Positions 1-7,310 are shown, numbered from the stretch's first letter. The stretch is DNA of 7,708 bases from Opitutales bacterium (GCA_017623955.1 JAGAOA010000196.1:1-7708), one strand, 5' to 3'. Notes: generated by a model from the letters alone, not told the origin. Numbers and translations: made by a program.

Positions 1-698
1 ACTTCACCATATTGATCTATTAATGGTTCGTATATAGCCAGATAATATGTGTCGCCTATCTTAGATATGCCTTGATATGTTCGGCGAGCTAGAAGTGTTC
101 TTGCTATTTCTAGGGTTTCAGGTGTATTATCGAACGAAGATGCTAAAAATAGTTTTCCATCACTTTGCAATATAGTTGTAGCTATGCGTAGCATTGACCC
201 AGCATCATTCGTTTTTACCATTATAGATACGTCTATGTTTGTATCGTTTTTTATTGTACGTATATAAGAATCTAGAATTTTACAATTAGCTGATAGGTTA
301 TCTGATGAATCCTTTTGTGGAGTTATTGTGGTCTCGCCAAATTTTATGATGGGAATATCTGAATGGGTAAGTACTTCTGGCTTATTTTGATGATATGTAT
401 TTGCCAATATGAAATTATTATCTATTTGTGAAGGTCCTAGCTTTACTATTATTTCTTTTATAGCTTCAGAGGCTCTTTCGTATTCTGATATGTTTGTCCT
501 TTGTGTTATTTGACATACTTTAAGTGCATCTTCTATATGCATTCTTATTGTTTTTAGCGTAGCTTTATAGAATTCATCGGCAACTACTACTTTGGCATCT
601 TTTGATTTTTCTATCATACAGATAGCAAAATAAACAGAGGGCAGAAATACTGTCCATATAGCAAAGAATATAAAAAATTTATTTATTTTGTATTTCAT
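1..698 (-). CDS. Cache-domain membrane receptor, N-terminal part (3' end outside window)
   Basis: This open frame has no stop before the window edge, giving 232 codons plus two bases. The protein starts with a short basic stretch and one hydrophobic segment (about residues 8-29), which acts as a signal anchor, followed by an extracytoplasmic region. Residues about 154-232 resemble the second half of a Cache_3-type sensor: a strand with VKTNDAGSMLRIATT (161-175), then a DGK turn, and YYLAIYEPL (218-226), where Cache ligand pockets carry conserved aromatic and charged residues. The same elements occur in the upstream receptor (VKSSPDSNNFLRLAS), so the two are probably paralogues. The start ATG overlaps the upstream stop as ATGA, and no ribosome-binding site lies at normal distance, so translation is probably coupled. 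A methyl-accepting domain is likely downstream but is not visible; a histidine kinase or diguanylate cyclase output is also possible. Confidence 0.8.
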   Translation of the reverse strand, partial: MKYKINKFFIFFAIWTVFLPSVYFAICMIEKSKDAKVVVADEFYKATLKTIRMHIEDALKVCQITQRTNISEYERASEAIKEIIVKLGPSQIDNNFILANTYHQNKPEVLTHSDIPIIKFGETTITPQKDSSDNLSANCKILDSYIRTIKNDTNIDVSIMVKTNDAGSMLRIATTILQSDGKLFLASSFDNTPETLEIARTLLARRTYQGISKIGDTYYLAIYEPLIDQYGE

Positions 699-2893
699 TG
701 CTGAGTTTGTTGTTGTGGGAATTCTCCTATTTGTTTTATATCATTACTTTTAGTTTTTGCATTTGTATTTTGTAACAATAGTTTATTTAAAGTTTTTTGT
801 ATTTCAGATGATTCATGGGATAAATTTTTGATAGCATCGGTTATTTTTACCGCAATTGCTGACATATCATCAATTCTAGCTGATATATTTTCAAATTTTG
901 GTCCAATAGCTTCTATGTTTGATATTGTTGATGAAAGCTTTTTGGCAGTCGCTATAGTAGTTGCTGAGTTATCTCGCATATTGGCACTAAAACTATCCAT
1001 TTCCATCACGGCTGTATTTACCGAGCTTTGCATTTGCTGAACAATGTTTTCTATATCTTGGGAGGCCTTTGATGTCTTATCGGCTAGTGTCCTTATTTGT
1101 CGCGATACAACGGCAAATCCCAAACCTGTTGCACCAACTTTTTCGGCTTCGATTGATGCATTTAATGACAACATATTTGTCTTTAGACTTACATCGGATA
1201 TTGTAGTTATTAATGAGGTGATTTTTTCTGCGTTTTCGTTGATGTCGGCAAGCTTGCGAGAAACATTGTTTGAGGCTGTTGCAAGTGTATCATACTTTCG
1301 CATTAGGGCATCGATTGCATTTTCACTATCTTTATTTAATAAGAGTGCTTTTTGTATTTCTGAGGCGGAAACTATTGTGGCTTTGTTTAATTCTTCGGCT
1401 GAGGTCAATATATTGCGTCCAGATTTAGCAATATCTTTCATTTGTACTATTTCTGTGGAACTTATTTCACTCAACTCATCGACTAAAATTGATATATTCG
1501 ATGTAGCTACATTTAGATTTGAAGAGTCGCGTACGAGTTCATCAAGGATATTTTCAAGACGTTTAGCCAATGGTTTGAGAGATTGTTCTAATGATGAGAA
1601 TTCTAATGCGTTATCATTCATCTTCTCAAATTGTTCCATTTGAGATAGGGCTGTACTCGGATTTATATCTATAATTTTCTGCATAAGAGAGTATATATAT
1701 CCAAACCGCTTAAATAATTTAAAATATAAGATATATGCTGTACAAAATGCCATAAACGAAAAGATTAAGGTAATTTGCAAAATTGTAGAATTTGCAAATT
1801 TGAAGTTTTTGGCTATCAATGTTGCCCCTGTTGTGTATTCTTCTGAATCTGAAACTACGCCAATTATCCAATTCCAAGGCTTAAAATATGCGTAGGTAAG
1901 GATTGTTTTTTTTGTTGAATCAATTTTACTGGTAAATCTTTCATAATCGATTTGTCCGGTTTTAAGAGTTCTACTTTTTTCTATTATTTCGTATGCTATG
2001 TTTTTTTTGACAGTAGAAACTCCATCTTTTATACTTACGGTATTTTCTGTTTGCTGTTCGGAAAATTTTATAACTGGATTATCTGGAGTGGAATCATCAA
2101 TAATCCAAGCGTAAGAGCCTTTCCCTATATTTACAGTTGAGATATATTTGCTTATTTCTTTTATTGCATTATTTTCTGTACCAAAATAGATGGCACCGAT
2201 AACTTTATTTTCTACGTCGGTTATTGGAATGTAATTCACGGTCCTCGTAGATGTAGGTGTGTTTATCAAGCACGAGTATTCTGTATTTTCTAGAATTGCT
2301 TTGATTACGGTTTCTTGATGCAAGCTTGTGTAGCCTGAAAAATAAGAACCAGCAATGTTTTCACCCAATGAGTCGGTATAAGTACTTGCTAATCTTAAGA
2401 AATTATTACTATCGGGGGATGATTTGACGTATATTGTGAAATCATATTTGAGTCGTTGTTTCAAGGATTGCAATAATTCATTTATTTTGGATTGTTTGTC
2501 TTCTGCTTGAGCACAATCTACTACAGTGTTACCGAATTTTAGTAGATGAATTTTTTCTTTCCACTTTTGTTGGACATCATTTTGATTTCGCACTTCACGT
2601 TCTACTAGCTTGTTGTCTAAGGATGGTTTGCCTAATTTCGCCAGTGCTTGCAAAAGTGTGTTTTTTACAGTATGACTCTTGCTCTTTTCTGCAATTAGTA
2701 GTAGTTCACAAATTTTTATTATATCGGAATTTGTTTTTAAGGCATTTGTAAGCGTTATTTCTTGCAGACTTTTTGTCGCCGTTTCTTCTGTTTTTGCAGA
2801 AATGTATTCACTAAAAAAATACATAGATATTATTGGCACTAGCGTAAGCAACAATGCTAGAAATAATAACAATGTTTTTAGTGAAGTTTTCAT
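695..2893 (-). CDS. Methyl-accepting chemotaxis protein with double Cache sensor
   Basis: This is a complete transmembrane chemoreceptor of 732 residues. TM1 is about residues 7-26 and TM2 about 370-391. Between them lies a periplasmic region that looks like a Cache_3-Cache_2 fusion: the first unit ends near GAIYFGTE (233-240) and the second runs through GKGSYAWIID (257-266) to YAYFKPWNWIIGVVSD (334-349), the typical end of an sCache_2 domain. After TM2 there is at best a degenerate HAMP (about 392-450). A long coiled coil follows, with its tip at TNMLSLNASIEAEKVGATG (572-590) and GFAVVSRQIRTLAD (592-605). Asn578 and Glu582 match conserved Tsr tip residues; Tsr Phe373 and Arg388 are replaced by Leu570 and Lys585. 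The EAEK tip and the MQSSVNTAVMEMDSF stretch (621-635) recall WspA-like receptors. The C-terminus is Gln-rich with no CheR/CheB-binding pentapeptide, and no textbook methylation consensus is evident. The ligand is unknown. Confidence 0.93.
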   Translation of the reverse strand: MKTSLKTLLLFLALLLTLVPIISMYFFSEYISAKTEETATKSLQEITLTNALKTNSDIIKICELLLIAEKSKSHTVKNTLLQALAKLGKPSLDNKLVEREVRNQNDVQQKWKEKIHLLKFGNTVVDCAQAEDKQSKINELLQSLKQRLKYDFTIYVKSSPDSNNFLRLASTYTDSLGENIAGSYFSGYTSLHQETVIKAILENTEYSCLINTPTSTRTVNYIPITDVENKVIGAIYFGTENNAIKEISKYISTVNIGKGSYAWIIDDSTPDNPVIKFSEQQTENTVSIKDGVSTVKKNIAYEIIEKSRTLKTGQIDYERFTSKIDSTKKTILTYAYFKPWNWIIGVVSDSEEYTTGATLIAKNFKFANSTILQITLIFSFMAFCTAYILYFKLFKRFGYIYSLMQKIIDINPSTALSQMEQFEKMNDNALEFSSLEQSLKPLAKRLENILDELVRDSSNLNVATSNISILVDELSEISSTEIVQMKDIAKSGRNILTSAEELNKATIVSASEIQKALLLNKDSENAIDALMRKYDTLATASNNVSRKLADINENAEKITSLITTISDVSLKTNMLSLNASIEAEKVGATGLGFAVVSRQIRTLADKTSKASQDIENIVQQMQSSVNTAVMEMDSFSANMRDNSATTIATAKKLSSTISNIEAIGPKFENISARIDDMSAIAVKITDAIKNLSHESSEIQKTLNKLLLQNTNAKTKSNDIKQIGEFPQQQTQQ

Positions 2894-2899
2894 ACGTTT

Positions 2900-2928
2900 A
2901 TTAAATACAAAGGCTACGAAAACTTCAA
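2900..2928 (-). promoter_or_regulatory. Candidate sigma70 promoter of the chemoreceptor pair
   Basis: Read on the minus strand, TTGAAG (2923-2928) and TTTAAT (2900-2905) are separated by exactly 17 bases. They match the -35 and -10 consensus at 4/6 and 5/6 positions. Only six bases, AAACGT, separate the -10 box from the ATG at 2893, so the predicted transcription start falls on or next to the start codon. There is no Shine-Dalgarno sequence before this ATG, which fits a leaderless transcript. The promoter is an inference from sequence alone. Confidence 0.5.
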
Positions 2929-2950
2929 GATTTTTATAAGTATAATGAAC

Positions 2951-2982
2951 AAAAAAGCTGTAAGATAAAATTTCTTACAGCT
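2951..2982 (-). terminator. Intrinsic terminator after the GH2 gene
   Basis: A perfect 10-bp stem pairs 2956-2965 with 2973-2982 around a 7-base loop. Read on the minus strand the stem is followed directly by five T residues (2951-2955). It begins 22 bases past the GH2 stop codon and 57 bases before the -35/-10 region and start of the receptor gene end. The plus-strand side lacks a T tract, so it should act in one direction. It indicates that the GH2 gene and the receptor pair are separate transcription units. Confidence 0.9.
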
Positions 2983-3004
2983 GTGATTTTCTTTAGTGAA
3001 AATA

Positions 3005-6000
3005 CTAATAATTGCTACCTTCGCCTATGTTTCCTGTTTTATTGGAAGATGCTTTTATAGAAGATATACTTTTAAGATTTTCTACTTTCAAGTTCTTATC
3101 GAGGTGCTTATGTTCAAAGTTAAATTCTTTGGGGAATTTCTGACAACCCATTTGCGTAACATTTGCAATATGTTCGATTGGGCGTATTGTAAATTTCCAT
3201 TCAATTGAACCCTTGAAATCTACACGAAACTCATCGCGTGGAGGCAATCCACATGAGTTATTTCCCAAGCCTAGTACTTTTGCAGACACACGCAGATCTG
3301 TAGCTTTTGTTTTAGGCAACAAGTACGGATGTTTTGCGTTTGAAAGTTCATTTTGGGTATATGGTAAAACTGCCATTGGCAAAGGTTGTTCTGCTGTAAA
3401 TAATACTCCTGTTTTACCTTTAGTTAGGGATAGCCAACGAACATTCTCGCGATTGCCAGTATCCTGAACTTTTGTGAATGGTTCAAACCATTCTGTGACT
3501 TTCAGTGTGTATAAACCGACATTCGCTGCACTAGATCTATCTATGTAATTAGCAAATGGTCCTTTGCCAAAGAATGTGGTCGTTTGCAATTCTTTATTTA
3601 TTCCCATTCTCAATCCAATACGCGGTAAGAGCATATATCTTGGAGTTGTATTTATTTTTGTTGCTTGTGCTGATACTTGCATAGAACCATCGCCTAATAT
3701 TGTATACACGATAGAGGTTTTAAAGCCTTGTTTTAGCCCGTTATCATATATGGTATGGCAGGTTATACGCAATGCTCCATTGGTATTGGAACCCATAATC
3801 TTCTGCGTTTCGATAGCAGTTGAAGCTTTCGTTAACAAGTGCATACGATTGCTTTCAACAGAATGTTTAATGGTTGTTTTATGATTATCTATGTATGCCG
3901 ATGTTAAATCAAATTCGACTGGAGATACAATGACATCTTTACCAGACAATTTATATGAAGACAATGTAGCTTCTTTTTTATCAAAAACTATTTCTGCTTT
4001 TCCCGCTTTAACTACAATATTTTTATCTGTTTCGTATACATCAAATGAGCCATTTGCAAGGTAATCTTTGCCTTCAATCTTTTTTAAGAATATTTGTTCT
4101 GTTGCAACAATATCGCCTTTCTTTGCCCACAATGTATCTTTTTTATACAAAAATTTTATTGTATAGAAGTATTCCCCAGCGACTGTAGATTCAAAATTAG
4201 GCAAGGTTATTGCTACTTCTTTTGTTTGTGCTGGTGCAATGGAGATTGACTCTAGTGTTTTTTGTGCTATTACATCGCCATCGCGTTCTATTGAAACAAT
4301 GACATCAAATTCATTTGTATTTGTAGAGATGAAGTCGTTAGTTATTTTTAGTTTTAATGGGCAGTTGCCAAATTTATCTATGAAGATATGTTGATAGACT
4401 TTCTTTACTTCGTAGAACTTTGCTGAAACTGTTCTATCGGAAAAAATTATACCATTACAACAGAAGTTTTCTTTTGAGGGAATTGTATTCCAGTCGCGAC
4501 CATCGGAGAGATATTTTCTAGATGGGTCGTTTTCGCATGGTAAGTAGAGAGATTGATCTACCCAGTCCCAAATAAATCCACCATTGAGTCCTTCGTGTTT
4601 ACGTAACATTCTCCACATTCCTTCTAAATTGCCGATTGAATTGCCCATTCCGTGTGCATATTCAGGGAAGAAGAATGGTTTGTTTGTTTCCATTTCAAGA
4701 TAACGCTCCATTTGGGTTATATCTCGATACATTGGTGTAACAAAATCTGATGTTCCATTAGGAGCTCCATTTACGATATCGTAGGTTTCGCCGTGTGACA
4801 TAAAATAATGTTGTGGCGAATGTTTGCGAACAACTTGTTCGACTGCTTTATGTCCGAGGGTATAGAACAGTGATGATTCATTACCGACTGAGAAAATTAA
4901 AATTGATGGAATATTTCTATCGCGGAAAACCATACTTTCGGCTCTATCAACTGCTTGTGGTACATGATTTGGTAAGTTTAATGCTGGATTGCGAATGAAT
5001 GCATGTTGTTCGTGATTGTTTTCGTCGAGCATTGCAATTCCATATCGGGTACAGAGCATATAAAAACGATCATCATTGGGATAGTGTGATGTTCTTACAA
5101 AGTTGATATTAGCTTCTTTCATAAGTTCCACGTCTTTTTTCATTTCCGCAAAACTTACAGCTTTACCTGTCGATGGTGACCAATCATGACGGTTTACACC
5201 TTTGATAAGCATTTTGACATCGTTTAATTCCATATGACGATTTACTATCTTATATTTCCTAAATCCAAAATCTGCACGAGTGGTTTCTAACTCTTGTCCA
5301 TTTTGAGAAAGTTTTATACATATTCCATAGAAGTTTGGTTTGTCGGGACTCCAAAGCTTAAAACCTGTTGCAGATACTTTCTTTTTAAGTTGTTTCAAGC
5401 TTTTAGCTGGAATGGATTTTACTGTTTCTTTCAAAAGTTCTGTTCCCCAAAAACTACGTTCAAATATTTTTCCATTTTCATCGACTAAGAAAACTTCTAC
5501 ATCTATATTGTTTTGTGTGGTATTTGAGATGTTACGCAATGTTACGGTTAGGTCTATTTCTGCATCATCCAAATCGGAGTCTAGTGTGACTGGTGCATGG
5601 TAATCTTTTACGTATACATTTGGACGTGCAAGTAAAAATACATCTCGCACAATGCCCATAACATGAGGCATATCTTGCATTTCATTGTATGAGCCTGTTG
5701 AATATTTATACACTTCAACCGCTAATGAATTCTCTTTATTGCGTTCAATGAAGTTTGTAATGTTGATTTCGGCTGGAGTAAAACTGTCTTCACTATAACC
5801 TACAAACTTACCATTTACAAATAATTTGAAGCCAGTACGAACTCCATCAAAACGAATAAAAATATTTTGGTTATTCCAATCTTGAGGAACTGTGAATGTG
5901 CGACGATATATACCGGCTTGTTGATGTTTTTCGGGTATATATGGTTTATCGACAGCTTTTGCGTATCTATCGCGTTTGAAACGCGATGGGTCGTTGATGA

Positions 6001-6424
6001 AGTCTGGAAGCATATTTCCCTTATCATCAAACATAAATTGCATTGTTATGTTATCGTAGAAGATATTATCGTAGCCTTCGCACTGCCATGAATTTGGAAC
6101 AGTAATGAAATTCCATTTAGAATCATCAAAGTTCTTATCGAAGAAAGAGTCCTTTACATCTTTACGCGAGTTAGCAAAGAAGAATCGCCATTTGCCATTC
6201 AATAATTTGTATCTATCGCCCTCATGGATTTTATCTATCTCGGCGATAGAGATTGGCTTTTGTGCATCAGTCGATTTACCGAAAACTTTCATCATTGCCG
6301 ATGGAGCTTCTTTATTGATTTTAAAGATGTCGTAGTTGTTCCAGACATCTTTAGTTGTATCGGTAGCAAACAAAAATTGTGTTGCTAGTGAAAGTGTAAA
6401 TATTGTTACAAGTTTATTTTTCAT
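3005..6424 (-). CDS. Secreted GH2 beta-galactosidase-like glycoside hydrolase (LacZ type)
   Basis: This is a retaining glycosidase of GH family 2 that hydrolyses terminal beta-linked sugars, probably beta-galactosides. A signal peptide (1-20, ending LFA) predicts export. Next come a sugar-binding jelly roll (about 70-265), an Ig-like domain (about 275-390), a TIM barrel (about 395-680), another Ig-like domain and the beta-galactosidase small-chain domain (about 800-1083). The acid/base is Glu516 in SVGNESS and the nucleophile is Glu588 in PEYAHGMGNS. LacZ-equivalent residues present include His413, His447, Glu472, His474, Met565-Tyr566, His591, Trp619 (31 residues after the nucleophile, as in LacZ) and Asn657. 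Departures are Cys1058 where LacZ has Trp999, DMPHVMG for the usual DMWRMSG (251-257), loss of the Asn102-type motif near 165-171, an insert at about 131-160, and a polar C-terminal tail (1085-1139). At 1139 residues it is longer than LacZ (about 1020). Specificity could differ from lactose. Confidence 0.95.
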   Translation of the reverse strand: MKNKLVTIFTLSLATQFLFATDTTKDVWNNYDIFKINKEAPSAMMKVFGKSTDAQKPISIAEIDKIHEGDRYKLLNGKWRFFFANSRKDVKDSFFDKNFDDSKWNFITVPNSWQCEGYDNIFYDNITMQFMFDDKGNMLPDFINDPSRFKRDRYAKAVDKPYIPEKHQQAGIYRRTFTVPQDWNNQNIFIRFDGVRTGFKLFVNGKFVGYSEDSFTPAEINITNFIERNKENSLAVEVYKYSTGSYNEMQDMPHVMGIVRDVFLLARPNVYVKDYHAPVTLDSDLDDAEIDLTVTLRNISNTTQNNIDVEVFLVDENGKIFERSFWGTELLKETVKSIPAKSLKQLKKKVSATGFKLWSPDKPNFYGICIKLSQNGQELETTRADFGFRKYKIVNRHMELNDVKMLIKGVNRHDWSPSTGKAVSFAEMKKDVELMKEANINFVRTSHYPNDDRFYMLCTRYGIAMLDENNHEQHAFIRNPALNLPNHVPQAVDRAESMVFRDRNIPSILIFSVGNESSLFYTLGHKAVEQVVRKHSPQHYFMSHGETYDIVNGAPNGTSDFVTPMYRDITQMERYLEMETNKPFFFPEYAHGMGNSIGNLEGMWRMLRKHEGLNGGFIWDWVDQSLYLPCENDPSRKYLSDGRDWNTIPSKENFCCNGIIFSDRTVSAKFYEVKKVYQHIFIDKFGNCPLKLKITNDFISTNTNEFDVIVSIERDGDVIAQKTLESISIAPAQTKEVAITLPNFESTVAGEYFYTIKFLYKKDTLWAKKGDIVATEQIFLKKIEGKDYLANGSFDVYETDKNIVVKAGKAEIVFDKKEATLSSYKLSGKDVIVSPVEFDLTSAYIDNHKTTIKHSVESNRMHLLTKASTAIETQKIMGSNTNGALRITCHTIYDNGLKQGFKTSIVYTILGDGSMQVSAQATKINTTPRYMLLPRIGLRMGINKELQTTTFFGKGPFANYIDRSSAANVGLYTLKVTEWFEPFTKVQDTGNRENVRWLSLTKGKTGVLFTAEQPLPMAVLPYTQNELSNAKHPYLLPKTKATDLRVSAKVLGLGNNSCGLPPRDEFRVDFKGSIEWKFTIRPIEHIANVTQMGCQKFPKEFNFEHKHLDKNLKVENLKSISSIKASSNKTGNIGEGSNY

Positions 6425-6434
6425 AAATAGATAT

Positions 6435-6440
6435 TCCTTT
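6435..6440 (-). promoter_or_regulatory. Ribosome-binding site of the GH2 gene
   Basis: The minus strand reads AAAGGA ten bases before the ATG at 6424, an acceptable though slightly long Shine-Dalgarno spacing. It is the only complete gene start in the window with a recognisable site at usable distance. Together with the signal peptide that begins at this ATG, it supports the chosen start. Confidence 0.55.
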
Positions 6441-6448
6441 ATAGAATA

Positions 6449-6476
6449 AGTATTGGCAATGCTATGAGTATGTCAA
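6449..6476 (-). promoter_or_regulatory. Candidate sigma70 promoter of the GH2 gene
   Basis: On the minus strand a perfect TTGACA -35 box (6471-6476) is followed after 16 bases by AATACT (6449-6454), a 4/6 match to the -10 consensus. Transcription would start near 6442 and give a leader of roughly 18 bases holding the AAAGGA site. A weaker alternative is TTGCCA with a 17-base spacer and GAATAT six bases before the ATG. The promoter faces away from the esterase promoter in the same 121-bp spacer. Confidence 0.5.
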
Positions 6477-6509
6477 TATTTTTACTCTTATGTATCTTTG
6501 AAAAAAATC

Positions 6510-6539
6510 TTGATATATTCAAATTGAATTGAATATACT
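6510..6539 (+). promoter_or_regulatory. Candidate sigma70 promoter of the SGNH esterase gene
   Basis: TTGATA (6510-6515) and TATACT (6534-6539) each match the consensus at 5/6 positions and are 18 bases apart. The -10 box ends six bases before the ATG at 6546, so the transcription start is predicted at or beside the start codon. No Shine-Dalgarno sequence is present. The whole spacer is covered by a dyad repeat, which points to repression at this promoter. Confidence 0.6.
6514..6537. promoter_or_regulatory. 24-bp dyad, candidate operator over the esterase promoter
   Basis: The arms TATATTCAA (6514-6522) and TTGAATATA (6529-6537) are perfect inverted repeats of nine bases separated by six. 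Inside them a second dyad, ATTCAA-A-TTGAAT (6517-6529), shares the left arm, so three TTGAA half-sites occur in 16 bases. The element overlaps both the -35 and -10 boxes of the esterase promoter, the usual place for a repressor site. It lies about 38 bp upstream of the GH2 -35 box and could also influence that gene. The binding regulator is not encoded in this window. Confidence 0.6.
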
Positions 6540-6545
6540 TACGAT

Positions 6546-7304
6546 ATGAACACGAAAACGATTATTTCAATTATTTGTACTACTGTAATTGCTTCTTCTG
6601 TGGCTTTTGCTTTAGGAATAAAGCCTAATACTAATCAGAAAACAAAAAAGACTCCTGTCTATGAGTGGACTATTCCGTCACTCGATGCGCGATTCAATAA
6701 AGATGAGGCTAATTTTTTGAGATATAATGATGCAAACAAGAAAATAAAAAAAGCACCTGTTGCGATATTTATGGGTGATAGTATTACTGATGGTTGGGCT
6801 AGAAAAAGACCGAACTTCTTTAAAGATAATAACTATGTGGGCAGAGGCATTAGCGGACAAGTTACATCGCAGATGTTAGTGCGTTTTCGACGTGACGTTA
6901 TAGATTTAAAACCAGAATTTGTTTTGATTTTAGCTGGAACTAACGATGTGGCTCGAAATAGAGGTTATATAAGCGAAGAAAACATCGTTGGCAATATAAT
7001 ATCGATGTGCGAGATTTCAAAGGCAAACAACATAGAACCTATTATTTGTTCGATATTACCGGCAGACAAATATAAGTGGCGTCCGGTAATTAAATCGGTA
7101 GAGCCTATCAAACGCATAAATGATATGTTGAAGAAGTATGCTCAAGAAAATAGCATTGTGTTTTTAGACTATTACTCGAAGTTGGATAATGGCAAGGGAG
7201 GGTTATCGAAGGCTCATGCGTTAGATGGTGTTCATCCGACAAATGAATGTTATACCATAATGGAAGCCATGGCAAAACAACTTATAGATAGTAAAAGACG
7301 ATAA
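6546..7304 (+). CDS. Secreted SGNH/GDSL-family esterase
   Basis: This 252-residue protein belongs to the SGNH hydrolase superfamily, whose members cleave ester bonds, often acetyl groups on sugars. A signal peptide with hydrophobic core at residues 5-22 predicts export; the cleavage site is probably near AFA (20-22). The conserved blocks are all present: GDSIT (77-81) with nucleophile Ser79, GRGISGQ (99-105) with the oxyanion-hole glycine, GTND (131-134) with Asn133, and DGVHP (227-231) with Asp227 and His230 completing the triad. The overall pattern resembles GDSL esterases common near polysaccharide-degrading genes in gut bacteria. It is divergent from the GH2 gene across 121 bp, suggesting that both act on one glycan. 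The start is supported by the signal peptide; no Shine-Dalgarno site precedes it. The substrate cannot be read from the sequence: a lipase, acetyl-xylan-type or other carbohydrate esterase are all possible. Confidence 0.93.
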   Translation: MNTKTIISIICTTVIASSVAFALGIKPNTNQKTKKTPVYEWTIPSLDARFNKDEANFLRYNDANKKIKKAPVAIFMGDSITDGWARKRPNFFKDNNYVGRGISGQVTSQMLVRFRRDVIDLKPEFVLILAGTNDVARNRGYISEENIVGNIISMCEISKANNIEPIICSILPADKYKWRPVIKSVEPIKRINDMLKKYAQENSIVFLDYYSKLDNGKGGLSKAHALDGVHPTNECYTIMEAMAKQLIDSKRR

Positions 7305-7310
7305 TTGTTA

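Noticed and set aside
724..728. AGGAG (minus strand) as ribosome-binding site of the downstream receptor
   Set aside because: It is 25 bases from the ATG at 698, too far for normal initiation. Termination-reinitiation at the ATGA overlap explains the start better.
1044..1643. 199-codon open frame on the plus strand inside the chemoreceptor gene
   Set aside because: It lies antisense to the coiled-coil and hairpin region of a clear receptor, and its translation has no domain or start signal. It is a shadow of the real gene.
2939..2944. TATACT on the minus strand as an upstream -10 for the receptor gene
   Set aside because: Its -35 would fall inside the terminator hairpin, and nothing resembling TTGACA is there. 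The pair at 2923-2928 and 2900-2905 fits better.
5815..6030. 71-codon minus-strand frame inside the GH2 gene
   Set aside because: It lies out of frame within the conserved jelly-roll domain of the GH2 enzyme, with no recognisable protein features.
6451..6478. TATTG...CAATA inverted repeat over the GH2 promoter
   Set aside because: The arms are only five bases with an 18-base spacer in AT-rich DNA, and partly consist of the -35 box itself. This is expected by chance.
6425..6545. Bacteroidetes-style promoters (TAnnTTTG) and a polysaccharide utilisation locus of that phylum
   Set aside because: No TAnnTTTG box is placed before the genes, no SusC/SusD genes are present, and membrane chemoreceptors are not typical of gut Bacteroidetes.
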